From Calvatia gigantea (Eukaryota > Basidiomycota > Agaricomycetes > Agaricales > Lycoperdaceae): a stretch of 64,000 nucleotides of DNA. The position numbers were made by a program, and so were the translations under genes. Positions 1-11,752 of the stretch are shown one piece after another. The notes below the pieces were generated by a model. It worked only from the letters and a program-made list of their open reading frames with translations, had not been told where the DNA came from and did not search any database. The DNA is taken from NCBI GenBank assembly GCA_025093985.1, contig JACAAK010000009.1:1054001-1118000 (forward strand), in the 5' to 3' direction. How positions within the stretch are numbered: position 1 is the first letter of the stretch; each line of letters opens with the position of its first letter.

Positions 1-1
1 G

Positions 2-515
2 ACGCAATTCTTTCAGGAGCAGAATTTGGACAAAGCAAACACCTTGCCCAACAAGCCTACCATGTACATCGCTGAAACTGGTGTGTACTGCCCCATATCC
101 TCCCTTTTCAACTCGCACTAAGATATCTGATGTCCACCACCAGGTTGGCCAACGGTATGTATCTACCCCTCCCTAGGCTGGTTGTCATTCTCACGCGGGG
201 CCCCAGAAATCATCAGATGCAGGCAATGCCAACAATGGTGCATCAGACGCCTCTGAAGCAAACCTACAGACCTTCATAGATACTTTCGTGTGCCAATCTA
301 ATGCTGCGGGAACAGGGTACTTCTTCTTTGAGTTCTGTGACGAGGACTGGAAGGACAAACAATTCGGTGGTGTGGAAGGATGGTGGGGCCTGTTCAACCA
401 AAAGTAAGTCATCTTCTCAAGATAAATTGTATATGGTGCGTGATATTGATGATTGACGTGTGTTTTTAGCCGGACGCTGAAAAACATCAAGATTCCTGAC
501 TGCATAGCTCCATGA
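2..515 (+). CDS. Glycoside hydrolase family 17 (beta-1,3-glucanase-like), 3' part
   Basis: The C-terminal part of a GH17 beta-1,3-glucan hydrolase or glucanosyltransferase, a cell-wall enzyme; the 5' part lies outside the window. Four exons splice cleanly: 2-80, 144-154 (an 11 nt micro-exon), 207-403 and 470-515. Visible family marks are IAETGWPT (the family's second catalytic Glu sits in this E-[TI]-GWP segment), then a Cys-containing helix, GYFFFEFCDEDWKD and WWGLF, in the order usual for the GH17 barrel end. The protein stops soon after (KIPDCIAP) with no C-terminal hydrophobic tail, so no GPI anchor is evident; a secreted or N-terminally anchored form is possible. Family call is firm; exact substrate is not determined. 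Confidence 0.85.
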
Positions 516-932
516 TTCTTGACACCCGTACCTCAGGCCCCAACTGTTAGTGCGGCGATGTTTGACTCTTGACCATCATCTACTGCTCCATGATCATGGC
601 ATTCCGGCCAGGATGCGAGACGAAATCGTCACCATCAACCCGCTCCATCCTAAGATAGTTATATTTCTCTCGCACCTACCCCCTGTAAATTGACGTTTGT
701 TCCATATCGGACCTACCGGACCTGGACACTACTATGGACTGTTAGAATACCCTGTAGCTGATTCTATGGACTTGACGATTAGCATTTTGTTTTATTGTAC
801 TCATGACTTGTTACGTTTTTTATTACGAGTACCTCACAAATAACGGAGTGACTACTGGCCTCAAAAGTGATGGTCTTATGAAGATGTGCGGGAATGTCCC
901 CGTAGTCGCTCACCCATTCATCAACGTCTGAG
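516..932. other. Intergenic, no gene seen
   Basis: Holds the 3' flank of the GH17 gene. I see no coding exon or repeat here. Confidence 0.5.
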
Positions 933-1390
933 TTAAAACTCCATCGCACGAAAAGTATGTAATACCTCAGTTGAGTTGTAGTTCGCGTCCTTATTGGGAA
1001 CAGGTATCCCCCTGATACTCATCACAGAGGATTGATAATAAAGATCCAAAGCCTTATTGAGTGTCCACCGCAGTATAATTGGAATAGCAAAAAATAAAGC
1101 TATGTAGATATCACCACTCGAAATCAGGGCAGCAGGAGATATCGCAAGCACAGGAAATAAAACCTGGAATGAGAGAGATTTGATATCACCGAAACACACT
1201 CAAGGTCGTAGTGATAAGGGTTGCAGGTGACATTTAACAGCAGGGCTCGGACAAGCAACATCAAAATTTGGAGGGGAGTCCATGCTAGTGAACCATAAGG
1301 CCTGGGGCAACGCCAGACGATCTTGGTGCTTTCATCAACCCTTCAAACCCACGAGCGAGAAGTATACTGCTTGCCGAGCTTTGGTGAAAA
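933..1390 (-). pseudogene. Possible remnant of a membrane-protein gene
   Basis: On the minus strand an exon beginning near 1332 with I-V-W-R-C, preceded by an AG acceptor, is followed by a hydrophobic stretch. A plausible intron (about 1200-1164) leads to a second hydrophobic exon ending at a stop at 933. The WRC motif directly after an intron acceptor is the hallmark of exon 2 of the seven-TM genes downstream, so this may be an eroded relative in opposite orientation. Later similarity to that family is weak and no first exon is visible. It could equally be an unrelated small membrane protein or chance. Confidence 0.2.
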
Positions 1391-2511
1391 TATGAGGAGC
1401 AAAAGTGCCGTCGCAATGGGTTTTCGAGGAGCCGACACCCCATTGGGCAACCGGTAACCTTCGACTAGCTGGAAAAGAGTTGCACTTTCAAAAATTCCGA
1501 CCCAACGGCAGCGTTTCCGTGCTATATCATCACAGCACAGCATCTGTGCACTCGGCTAATGATCGCCACAGCTTCCGAGGGCGTCGAAAGTTGGTTGCGC
1601 TGCGAGGAATTAGCTAATAACAAGCTACACATCAAAACGTTTGTGGTTCTTGTCAGGCCTGGGAATGGAATCGCACAATCACTTAATTCCACTGGCTTGA
1701 AACACGTCCCAAGTGGAATTAAAAAGAAGGTACAGCACGCCCCATCGAGGGACCAGAAGTGGAGCATCTTGTTGTAGGAAAGAGAACTTCAACGCATCGT
1801 TGATATCATACTGCGAATAGATTCAGTCGGAGCCCCGTAGGTGACTCGACAATATATTGCGTTCAAAGCAGGCAGTTCCAGTGGGCGTTCTTTGCGAGGT
1901 CCTCGGCACAGTGCGCTGGCCGTCCGCAATGGCCTTCGAGGCTAAACATAAATTTCTTAGCGGAGTCCCCATGGGTAAAAGGACATGGTCAGCCGGCGCG
2001 ACACCCGCGGTCCTAACTGATGACAATCAAACATATTCCACACCATGAGTATTATTCTTGGATTGGGCGTTCCACGTGACTGTGCCAAGAAATCTACACA
2101 TTTACATAGGTGTCCGCCTAAGTGCCTTTGCCCTCGGTTCCAACTTCCAGGCGACGAAACTTCGGCAAGGATCCCCGCCTGCGCATGGGTACCACCTCTG
2201 CGCCACTCCCCTTGTTACCACACCATACAATTCCTTCCCCCACTCACACGTTTGAACCTCGGAACCTAACCATCAACTACTGACTGTCTTACACCACTGA
2301 TGACTGATGGGGATTATTTATTTTTGGCATGCGTTCAAAATCATGATGGTGATGGACAGGGATTATAATCAAGGTTCTTTGAGCCATGGCGCTCAAGACG
2401 TGGACTCCATGTTGCCAGGAGTGGTCGGAAAGATCCCATACCGTGCCTTCCCGCGGTAGTACATAAGGGTAAAGGCCTTATGATAACACCAGGTGCACAC
2501 GCTTTGCCGCC
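1391..2511. other. Intergenic, no convincing gene
   Basis: Several short open frames on both strands overlap each other without splice-consistent continuation or recognisable motifs. The last part is the upstream region of seven-TM copy A. Confidence 0.45.
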
Positions 2512-3746
2512 ATGGTCAACCAATTCCGCTCAGACCATGACCACGGCCAAATCGCCGTCGCATTTCAACATTGGATCTACGGTTTTACGCTCCAGACCAT
2601 TATCTATGGAATCAACCTCGTTCTCTTCCTCATGTCCATCTGGGTCCTTGGCATTCACATTTTCAAGGGTTTACACACCAATCGATTTCACAGACAACAT
2701 CTTCTTCAAAACTCCATCCTGCTGGCCTATGCAATCGGGATGTTCGCGCTTTCTACCGTTTATATGGGACATCAAAGCATTGTGACGGAAGATGCGTGGA
2801 CCAGATTTCTCCAGGCGAAGGACCCAGTGAAGGAAATACCCTTCCTGGTGTTGAGAGACCGGGCCGCTTTGTCGAAGGCGTGCACTGCAGTTTCCGTCCT
2901 CATTAATTGGGGGACTGTCGGTATTCTTGTAAGTGTATGCTATCCCTCTCTCTCAAGTTCCACCCTAATGGCAAAACTAGCTATGGCGATGTGTAATTCA
3001 CTGGAAGATTCAGTCTGTGTTTCCTTCGGAGGTTATGGCATTGCCCTATACTGTTTTCGCCCTTTGTATTGGTAAGCCCCAGCCTGGATTTTCTTGAGCC
3101 ACAAACGCCTAACGACCTGTTAGCTACCAGCTTACTTCGGCTTGTTCAGGTCTCGGAACCAGGGGTCATGTCTCCGGGCGCCATGCAACGGGACTGGAAT
3201 CTCATATCTTGGAGTGTCTCGATCGCTTTATACTATCTGCTTTCCCTCCTCATCGTTATCCGCGTCGTATACCACAGACGTTGGATCCAAAAACAAGTCG
3301 GGGAGAAAGCCAACCAGTTCACAAGTTTTCTCACCATCTTCAATGAATCAAGTGTCTTTATCTTAATCTTTTCGACGGCACACTTGATCATATTGACCAA
3401 ATTCAAATACCTGCAATATCTGTCCCTGGCACCGGCAGTGCAGGTTCAGGTAAGCCATCGTCTGGCCACGGGAGTGAAGAGATTCGTAACGGATTGCTAG
3501 GTCATGACATCGTTAATTATTGTCCAGCGCGTCATAGTGGGTAGGGCCTGGTCAGGAAAGTCGATTGACTGCGTCCTGCACCAAGACCCGAAACCAGAGA
3601 TGTACAAACATGAAGATCTGTCGGCGATCGGATTCAACCCCAATACAGATATTTCCCTAACAGAAAACGACTACGGCTCAGAACGCAGTAACAATAAGGA
3701 ACACGATCTCACCGCGGATCTACGACCAGGGGTAGGGCCAGTGTAA
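2512..3746 (+). CDS. Seven-TM protein of a basidiomycete multigene family, copy A
   Basis: Predicted 359-residue integral membrane protein of a large uncharacterised mushroom family; ligand and partner are unknown. Exons: 2512-2928, 2981-3071, 3124-3449, 3501-3746, all GT-AG and frame-consistent. Seven hydrophobic segments are visible. TM3 is split by intron 1, which falls immediately before the LWRC motif (family W-R-C). After TM7 comes the family signature, here ending V-G-R-A-W, then a polar, acidic cytoplasmic-type tail. The same three intron positions and phases recur in copies B, C, E and F, which proves common descent. It heads a tandem array (A, B, C, D) in the same direction. The start was chosen as the first ATG ahead of TM1. 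A receptor-like role is only inference from topology. Confidence 0.8.
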
Positions 3747-4433
3747 GGTTACTCCGAACGTCATAAAGTATGTTGTATTCTTAGTGTAGTGATCCCTCGC
3801 CACCCGACACACCTCAGTAATATTTATTCCGTTTCCGGTATGGATATCCGAGAACGGCATTGGGTATGCATGATATCTTATAGAAGGCTGCCCCTTGTTT
3901 AGTCGCCGCACCTCCCTTATTATCTCCAAGGTCGAAGAATGAGAGGGAGAGTCAAGCATGCATTAGGTGGGCTAATTTGCTACTTTCAAGTGGCATGTCA
4001 TTCTAGAATCTTTCACTGAGGCTCTTGGAGTTTGCGAGAGGACAGACATGACCACCGAAATCTCCAAAGACTGTGCACTAAAGCCCCGCCAGTGTTGGCA
4101 GGAGTGTTAACCGAACCCCGATTTCAATATCTTTCACCCACAGCCTTTCATCTATTCATAGATAGATATATGGCGGAAAGGTCTTTCCCTAAGCTCTACA
4201 TTGGGATGGGGTATTGTCTTGAGGTGGTCCCGCCGCACTTTAGCTCAAGCGGGGCGAGTTTTAGTGCGTGCGACGATGCACCAAACCATCGCTGTTCCAT
4301 CATCTCACTACCCACTGTGGCCACATGAACGACTGTTGGGAGACAACGAAGGACTTCCGGATCACTGGGTGATGATCGTTGTGCTTTCATGCCTGCTATA
4401 ATACATGGAGGTTACAGGCGAGGTAGAGCATAA
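3747..4433. other. Intergenic spacer between copies A and B
   Basis: No exon-like sequence with family or other motifs. Short open frames here have no splice partners. Confidence 0.5.
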
Positions 4434-5884
4434 ATGGCGCCATTCCCCACCGATCCGTCCTTCCCTCTTCGCAGCGAAAGGTATTGGTTCCGCGGCATCA
4501 TCCTCGCAAGTATCTGTTATGGAATTAGCCTCTCTCTCTACCTGGCTTGCGCCAACCTTCTTATCTCGCGAATTACTGGGTCAAAGCAACCTGGGCCAAC
4601 GCCGATTGTGGCACCTACACGTCGACGGAGTGATATCTTCTCATTGCTCTATGCATCCTTCATGTTTGCTTGTTGCACAATAAGCATTCTGGTGGAAGGA
4701 GTCAGCGGAGAGAATGCCTATGTCGATTTTCGAGGGTTCCCTGGCGGCCCCTCGAAATATCTCTTCGATCACACATTTACCAACGTCACGACACTGAAAG
4801 CGGCCTATATTAGCTTCCTTCTATGTCATTGGGCTGCTGCTGGACTCATGGTGGGTGAAGCATCGTACAACGCTATCTCAAAAGTTTGCTGATGACGAAA
4901 CGAAAGATCTGGCGCTGCCTCGTTATTTATAAGTGTACCAGCCGCGGCGGCGAGACTGTCGATTGGCGAGTCCCGAGATGGGTATTGTGGATGACAGTGC
5001 CTTGGGTATTATCTCTTGCATCGTTTGGTAGGTGCAGCTCAGTTGCGGCGGACTTTTTAAAGACCTTATCCTGACATGGATCAACAGCGACAGGAATCAT
5101 TTTTCTCGTTCAAGCCATTTCCCCATCATATCTTCCGGAAAGCATCAGGTTAATGAGGTGGCAGTTCATTTGGGGCTGCATCGCGGTGGCCTTGGAGTGG
5201 ATTCTGACTGGAATGATCGTTATACGCCTTCTGGTGCAACGCGGATACGTTCGCCGAGCCATGGGTGAGGAATATTGCTCGAAATATACAAGCATTGCGA
5301 CCATGTTGGTGGAATCCTCGGTCCTCTTGTCGTGCTTCTCCGTGTTCTATCTGGTTGCCTATGGTATTGGATCTCCTGTGATGGTCATGTTGCCGTACAT
5401 ACTGACCCAGATAACGGTGAGTTCTATCGGAGACCATCTTATATTGATTCGCACAGAGCCTGACGGGTTCTTTGTACAGGTAATTGCTCCCTTAATGATC
5501 GTATATCGTGTTATCAGTGGCCGAGCTTGGACGCAACGCGCCATTCCTAGTCTGGAGTCCGTCTCGGCACTCCGGGCATATCATCGAAGGGAAGCGGCTA
5601 CAACAGACTCCACCATGCACCTGGCGAGTGGTCCAGGCGCACCCCTCTCCCACTATCAAGAGGTAGCATCGACCACTGACGCTACCGAAAAGGAGGGATC
5701 GCTGCCTTTGAACAAGTCCTGGGCCCCTGAGTCCGGTGCAGGACCAGGAATGCCGAAAAAGGGATCGGACAATGGGGTTGCAAGCGAGAGCTCAGAGTTT
5801 TTTCAACGCCGCTGCCGTGGTACAGTCGAGAGGGCAGGGCATCCGGAACGGTGTCCAGGGACGCCGGTGCTTCGGGGACAATGA
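4434..5884 (+). CDS. Seven-TM protein of the same family, copy B
   Basis: Predicted 423 residues from exons 4434-4850, 4907-5027, 5088-5416 and 5480-5884. Seven TM segments; exon 2 opens with IWRC, and the post-TM7 signature reads MIVYRVISGRAW. Intron 3 (5417-5479) is 63 nt long and has no stop in frame, so retaining it would only insert 21 residues. Its removal restores the family spacing between TM6/7 and the signature, so I treat it as spliced. The C-terminal tail is the longest in the array (about 115 residues, Ser/Thr/Gly-rich). Function unknown, same family as A. Confidence 0.8.
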
Positions 5885-7052
5885 CCAGTTAATGAATATT
5901 GATGATCGGTCACCGCCAACTGGGGTCTGTTGGTACCTTGGGATGGACAATTAGGCTATCGTTGTTCCCGCTGCATTGCACCAGTGGCGATGCCTACCAG
6001 CCCAATCGGCGACAGCCATACACTGTTATATATTTATACTTACTGGACTCATGTACTTTGACTGTGTGGATCTTCTATATATGACCTGGACTCTGCCATC
6101 CCCTTGTGCGACCTGATTGAATATGAATCACCGGGAGTGTACTGTAGAATACCCGGTGTGCAGTCTCGAAAATTAGAGAGTGGCAATGGGGCCGGACTCT
6201 TGGAGGGCGGTTTGCTTCTTCATCAGTAAATATGTAGCTTTAGCCTCAGGCCTCAGGCACAAACAGGAAAGTCGCTCACATAACTGCAAAAAAAGTCCTT
6301 ATCACAGCACCGGCAGGCACCTCGTGTGGCTTGGTGCAGTGCAACGTGACTTGATTTGAACCTCTTCCCAGCAACTCCGCGGTCTGTCGGGGTATGATAT
6401 CACACCGTCTCCTTCGCACCAAGTGACGAGTTCTTAGAGTCGCGCAGGCCGGCATTCAGGACGACAAGAACGAATCTTCTATGCCCCTGGGCTGAGCACG
6501 ACCGACACGGCTTGCGGGCTTCTGTCAGCCGCTTACTGTCAAGGGGTTGAAGTACCGGCGATGCCTCTTGCAAACTTAAAGTTCCGTTTGCTATAGTGAC
6601 TTTTGTGTACAGCCTCAGGTTCCCCCCTGCCAGTATGAATGCCGACCGTCGTTTGACCCGCGTGGATGAATTTATGCCACCAAGACAAACGGTAGATGGA
6701 ATCCGGCAGAATTTACCCAGCGTCCAGCACCCATAACTGGGGGTTTGAATTTCCACTTTGTCTTTCGCAAGGAATGTCGTGGAATCACAAAAGCCGTTTT
6801 CACTTGGCGGATCAGTTTTTTTTTCAATAACTTGCCAGTGGAAATCCACGTGCTGTCATTGACGACTCCGGGATTTAGTGTTGCCGTAGCGAAGTCAGGG
6901 CACGCTGGTTCTCGGCCATGGGCTGGCCAAGGTGATCAGAAGCAATGGTAGAGCATACGTCTCAACAGGAAGGAATCAAGACGCACTTGAGCTCCTGCAT
7001 ATAACAAACAGCATTCTGGAGTTAGGTGCACCCTCTTATCGAAGCCCCTTCA
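5885..7052. other. Intergenic, no gene seen
   Basis: About 1.2 kb. A 149-codon open frame on the minus strand (6400-6849) has no recognisable composition or motif and no splice continuation, so it is not called. Confidence 0.5.
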
Positions 7053-8307
7053 ATGACTCTCCTGGACTTTTCCGACCCTAATCTGGCTGTGTCAAGCCAG
7101 AAATACTGGTTCTACGGGATCACCCTTGCAGGCATCGGTTATGGTGCCAATCTTGCGCTTTTTATACTATGTGTCAACCTTCTCCGCTACCGCCTCTCTT
7201 CCGGAAAAGACAGCACAGTTGGAATAGACAGGACACGGCGCAGGTGGTATATCTTCTCACTTTGCTATACCATCCTTGTTTTCGGTTTCGCAACTGTCAG
7301 CATTGTGTTAGAGGTCATAGTCGAGGAAAAAGCTTTTGTCCAATCCTGGGTCATCCCTGCTGGACCCTCGTTTTACCTCTTTGATAATGTCTTCGGACAC
7401 ATCACGACCCTTCGGCCAGCATACGTCGCTTTTATCTCCTGTCATTTTTTTTCTGCGGGTTTGCTGGTATGCCGCTTGCCATTCAACTCACTTCCCACTG
7501 ACTGGCTGGCGACGTTTAGACATGGCGCTGTCTGATCCTCTATCGAGCACCATCGAATAGATCCCTTGTGTGCAACTTCGTTCCTATGCAGGCGGTGGTC
7601 ATGGTATTACCGGTTTCTTTATTATCCGTATCCATAGGCAGGACACCCATCCCATTTCCCTTTGCCTTCACCTTGTCTGGTCTGAAACCATTGCTCCTTT
7701 AGGTACTGGTATCATCTTTGTTATCGATGCCATAACGCCCTGGAAACTCCCACCCATTTTAAACGGTCTGCCTTGGATTATAATCTGGGGGAGTATTACT
7801 GTTCTGCTCTTATGGACACTCACGGGCCTAATCCCCGTACGTTTGTTGACGTATCGTTGGGTCACTCGGAAAGCATTAGGAAAGCAGCAACACATCAAGT
7901 ATATTGGTTTGGTGGTTATGTTTGTCGAGTCCGCCGGATTATTGTCCCTATTCTCCGTGTTTTTTATAGTGGTCCTTTCCCTCAGATCACCTGCATTGGT
8001 GATGGCGCCTTTTATGTTGACACAGGTTCAGGTAGGTATCCCGCATGACGACAGAAGACACTCTCGGGCTAATTGAGTCTGGCAGGCAGTATCTTCTTTA
8101 CTTGTTATGTATCAAATCACGAGTGGGAAGGCTTGGTCGGAGGATGTCACCCAAACTCTACCGATGCCAGCTTTTGCGAGCATGCCCGCCGGTCCCGGTG
8201 GGGGTCCGATTGAGTGTGAGAGGAAACTCGATGGCGGGAAGATAGAAGAGATAGGAACTCATGCCTGCACTGGCTGCGTTGCGGGTGGCGCCGCCATCAA
8301 TGGCTGA
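7053..8307 (+). CDS. Seven-TM protein of the same family, copy C
   Basis: Predicted 360 residues from exons 7053-7466, 7520-7637, 7703-8031 and 8086-8307. TM segments lie near residues 18-44, 65-88, 122-146, 157-182, 195-220, 240-268 and 274-300. TWRC opens exon 2 and the signature (Y-Q-I-T-S-G-K-A-W) ends near residue 304. Intron 2 (7638-7702) begins GC rather than GT (TAG|GCAGGA), and the frame demands it. The first in-frame ATG is at 7053; an upstream GTG at 7026 is not used as a start. Copy D downstream is a near duplicate, including the 3' flank, so C+D is a recent local duplication. Confidence 0.8.
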
Positions 8308-8949
8308 GGGCTTGGGGTACAACGGAGGTGACAGACAGATACAGCTTGGGATGGGAATTCGGTTCTGATGTACTGAAATCCTGAACTCGGCGAGCTGCTC
8401 TGAGTTAGGGCCACGGTCTTAGTGCAAGCCAGGAGCGCACATATATATTATCATCCACTGGGGGTGCTAATCAACTTACAATTCCATTGAGCATCACGGG
8501 ACGATGTTCTCCTTGATTTCCTATCAGACCGTTATATTTTCTGCCCCGGTTCTGTAGACAACTGGGCCGGGTCTCGTTTTTCCTTCTACACAACTATGTT
8601 GTATTGTAGTCATCAGTCTTATAGGTATTAATATAGCTCTCGCGCCTAATCTGAGGAGGTTTATTCCACGAGATCTCACCAATGCCGAAGGACTTGTTAC
8701 ACCCACGGACGATGATCTGGCATTTGGCGTCCTTCTCACCCTCAGGCCTTGAGAGGGGACTTTCAGACTAAACAAACCTCTTACAAGTGTAGGAAACGAC
8801 GATAGAATATCATAATATTTGAACACATTCAAATTCCAACCGCATATAAAATATTTGGCTCGCCAAGGACGAGGTAGGCGCATGACTTGGCGAAGTTCTC
8901 TCAAGGGCACAAGGGTCTGAGGTGAGCAGAGTGTCCTTGATGAGGAATA
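8308..8949. other. Spacer between copies C and D
   Basis: The first 80-90 bases match the sequence after copy D (near 9840-9930), marking the extent of the C/D duplication. A 128-codon minus-strand frame (8524-8910) has no recognisable features and is not called. Confidence 0.45.
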
Positions 8950-9867
8950 AATTATTTCCTGTCACTTTTTTGCTGCGGGCTTGCTGGTATGCGATTTGCC
9001 GTCAACTCACCCATCAACTAATGTGACTAATGACATTTAGACATGGCGCTGTCTGATCCTCTATCGGGCACCATTAGGAAATTCCGTTGTATTCGGCCTC
9101 GCTCCTACGTGGATAGTGGTCCTGGCATTGCCAATCTCTTTATTATGGGTACCCATAGGCAGGTCACCCACCTCGTCTCCCTTTTCCTACCTCCTGTCTA
9201 ATCTAGACTTATTTATCTTTTAGGTACTGGAATCATCTTCGTTAGTTGATGTCATTGCACCTCAGAAACTCCCAACTGTTCTTAGCGGTCCATCTTGGAT
9301 TATAATCTGGGGAAGTATTACAGTTGCGCTCTCATGGATACTCACGGGTCTAATCATTGTCCGTTTGTTGATTTATCACTGGATCACCCGGAAGGCACCA
9401 GGAAAGCAGCAACACATCAAGTATATTGGTTTGGTGGCCATGTTTGCCGAGTCGGCGGTACTACTGTCTTTATTTTCTGTGTTTTTTATAGTGGTCTTTT
9501 CCCTTAGATCACCTGCCTTGGTGATGGTGCCTTTCCTGTTGGCACAGGTTCAGGTAGGTATCCTGCATGGTCATAGAAGTTACGCTCGGACTGATGGTGT
9601 CTGGTATAGGCGTTATCTTCTCTACTTATCATATACCAAGTGACTAGCGGGAAGGCTTGGCCAGAGGACGTCACGCAAACCCTCCCGATGCCAGCTCTTG
9701 CGAGTACAATTGGTGACCCCAGTGGGGTTCCGGCCGGATGTGAAGGGAAGGCCGCTGGCGAGGGGATAGGCGGGGAAGAAGAGATAGAAGTTGAGGCCCG
9801 CAGCGTCGCGGATGATACCGTCATCTCAAACGTCGAGGGCTTGGGATATAACGGAGGTAGCAGATAA
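8950..9867 (+). pseudogene. Truncated seven-TM copy D
   Basis: Matches copy C from the last ~30 nt of exon 1 to the stop, but the rest of exon 1 (TM1-2) is absent. Exon 2 again starts TWRC, and intron 2 again has a GC donor (TAG|GCAGGT). Directly after the acceptor, one extra base relative to C (near 9240-9245) creates a TGA in frame; downstream the frame is open again through TM5-TM7 and the family signature to a stop at 9867. With the 5' loss and the frame break it cannot encode a full receptor-like protein. The tail is rich in Glu and Gly. Confidence 0.75.
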
Positions 9868-11752
9868 ATACAGCTTGGGATGGGGATTCAGTTCTGAGGT
9901 ACTGAGATCCTGGACTCGGTCACTTTACGGATTGTTCTGGGTTGGAGTCACTTAGTTCAGGTTGGGAGCATACAAGGATCTGGTGAGCCCACTCATATGA
10001 TGCCGTTGGGCGTCGTGAGGCCACTTTTTCTCTAATTTCTACCAGATAGCTTTATGTTTTCTGCCTCAGTTCTGTGAACAACAGGGGTGAGGAGTCTCGT
10101 GTTCCATTGTATTGACTATAGTGTTGTTGTAGCCATAGCCGTCGTTTTTTTTAGATATTACATAGTTCTCGCGTATGATCTGAGAGGGTATCGCATAACG
10201 AATATAGTAGCCCATCTGATAGCACTAGAAATTGGAGGTTGAAAGGGGGTGGCCGACCTGACGGTTAAGCCGAAGTGGAAGCGCAGTAAAGTCACCCAGG
10301 TGTGCGGTTTCGACCTATCTGTACCAGGTCCAGTCAAAAATTCCCGGAGGGTAGGAGGACTTCAAGATATAGAAGACGTATTGTTGAGATGTTGGAAAGA
10401 ATGAGGACATGCGAAGATGAACAAAAATGAACGGTCCCCGGTAGCGGGATGACGTTGCACGTGGCATGCTTGTTGCGGACAAATATCACAGCCCCTTTCT
10501 GAAAAGGCTGGAATACGGTCGTGTTATTATTGAGTGCTGGGAGCAGGAGCGGCTCGGGAGGGTATGCTCAAATGAAATCTGTGGCGAGCAATTTCATTTC
10601 AACCCACCAAAGGCTTCCCAAATCCTTAGGCGCAGAGGGGTTGTGAGCTAACAATTTAGTCCGAAGTTCAACGTTCAGAGGGTGATGCATCGATGGAGAT
10701 GTTGTACTGATGACGTAGATGAAACCCCAATCAGTCCCTCGGTCACGGACCAAGTCGACCAACGGCGGCAGCTCAATGTGGCAGTGTCGGCATCCATTGT
10801 GTGCGGCATGCACCGAGGCATTCAGCGCTGCTACATAGTTTCTGCATATCTGTGGAGAGACTTGAATGGCAACGGTGAAATGAAAGACAGTGAGAGCGGA
10901 TGTCCATAAGCGGCGGATGCTGTGGCTTGTGTTTTGAGTGCACGAGGTCTACAGGATGCTGTCGTAGTTAGAGGGATCAGGTGAACGATGGCATGCAACA
11001 ACGTCTGTGCTGTCGATTTATAGCAATTGAGTATATGTAGCTCAAGGGTGCGGGTGCTGGCAAGGGGCACACGATATTGTTAATGAGCAATGCAGTAGCC
11101 GGAGTCATGGAGTGGAGAAAAGACTGAAAATGACACGAGTATATTATTTTTGACAGACATGGGGTGACGGTTGCACAAGGGGAAACCGGAGAGTGGCTGC
11201 GGCGTTGCGCAGCGAAAGACGAGTAAGTGGATAACAATGGAAATGAAATAAAGGAGGGGGAATATTTGTTGTGGAGTTTGGAGTTGTGTGGTTGGTCTAC
11301 TGCTTCAACTCCGATAACTCTCACCATCCCCACATCTCACAAGTTCACAACCTCTGCCATCTTCTACCCTGGCTCTCCCGCCGCCCTCATCGTCCAAGCC
11401 GACGCCGACGCCGACCCGTAAACTAGCTGCATTGTTCAAACGAGGCACAAAGCTTACGCGAGCTACTGCGTCTGAGACAGCAACTCCCGCCGATTACTCC
11501 CTGCCCGCCGAACGGACGGCTCTTGTCCCAGGGGTCAACATTATAAATACTCTGAACGACGATCACAAGTCTGTCTTTCCCAACCCTTCAATCAACACAA
11601 CATCCCATAATTCTCCCTCATCTACATACACCTCCACTCCCCGCATCCCCCACCCTCCGCGACCCCAATCTCCGGCCCAGTCGCCCTCTCCGTTACCCCC
11701 AATTATCTCTCCGTCCGACCCCATTTCGTTTCCACATCACCCACCCCCACCG
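9868..11752. other. Long non-coding stretch ahead of the RhoGAP gene
   Basis: No supported exon. The last ~440 bases are C/T-rich; an open frame there (about 11310-11750, Pro/Ser/Thr-rich) is in frame with the RhoGAP start but has no ATG, so it is either promoter/5' UTR or an unrecognised N-terminal extension. Confidence 0.45.
11542..11549 (+). promoter_or_regulatory. TATA-like box upstream of the RhoGAP gene
   Basis: TATAAATA lies about 210 bases before the chosen ATG at 11753 and is followed by a strongly C/T-rich stretch, the usual look of a fungal promoter and transcription start. This favours 11753 as the real start over an upstream extension. Confidence 0.4.

Noticed and set aside
6400..6849. 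149-codon minus-strand frame between copies B and C
   Set aside because: No motif, no splice continuation, no relation to neighbours.
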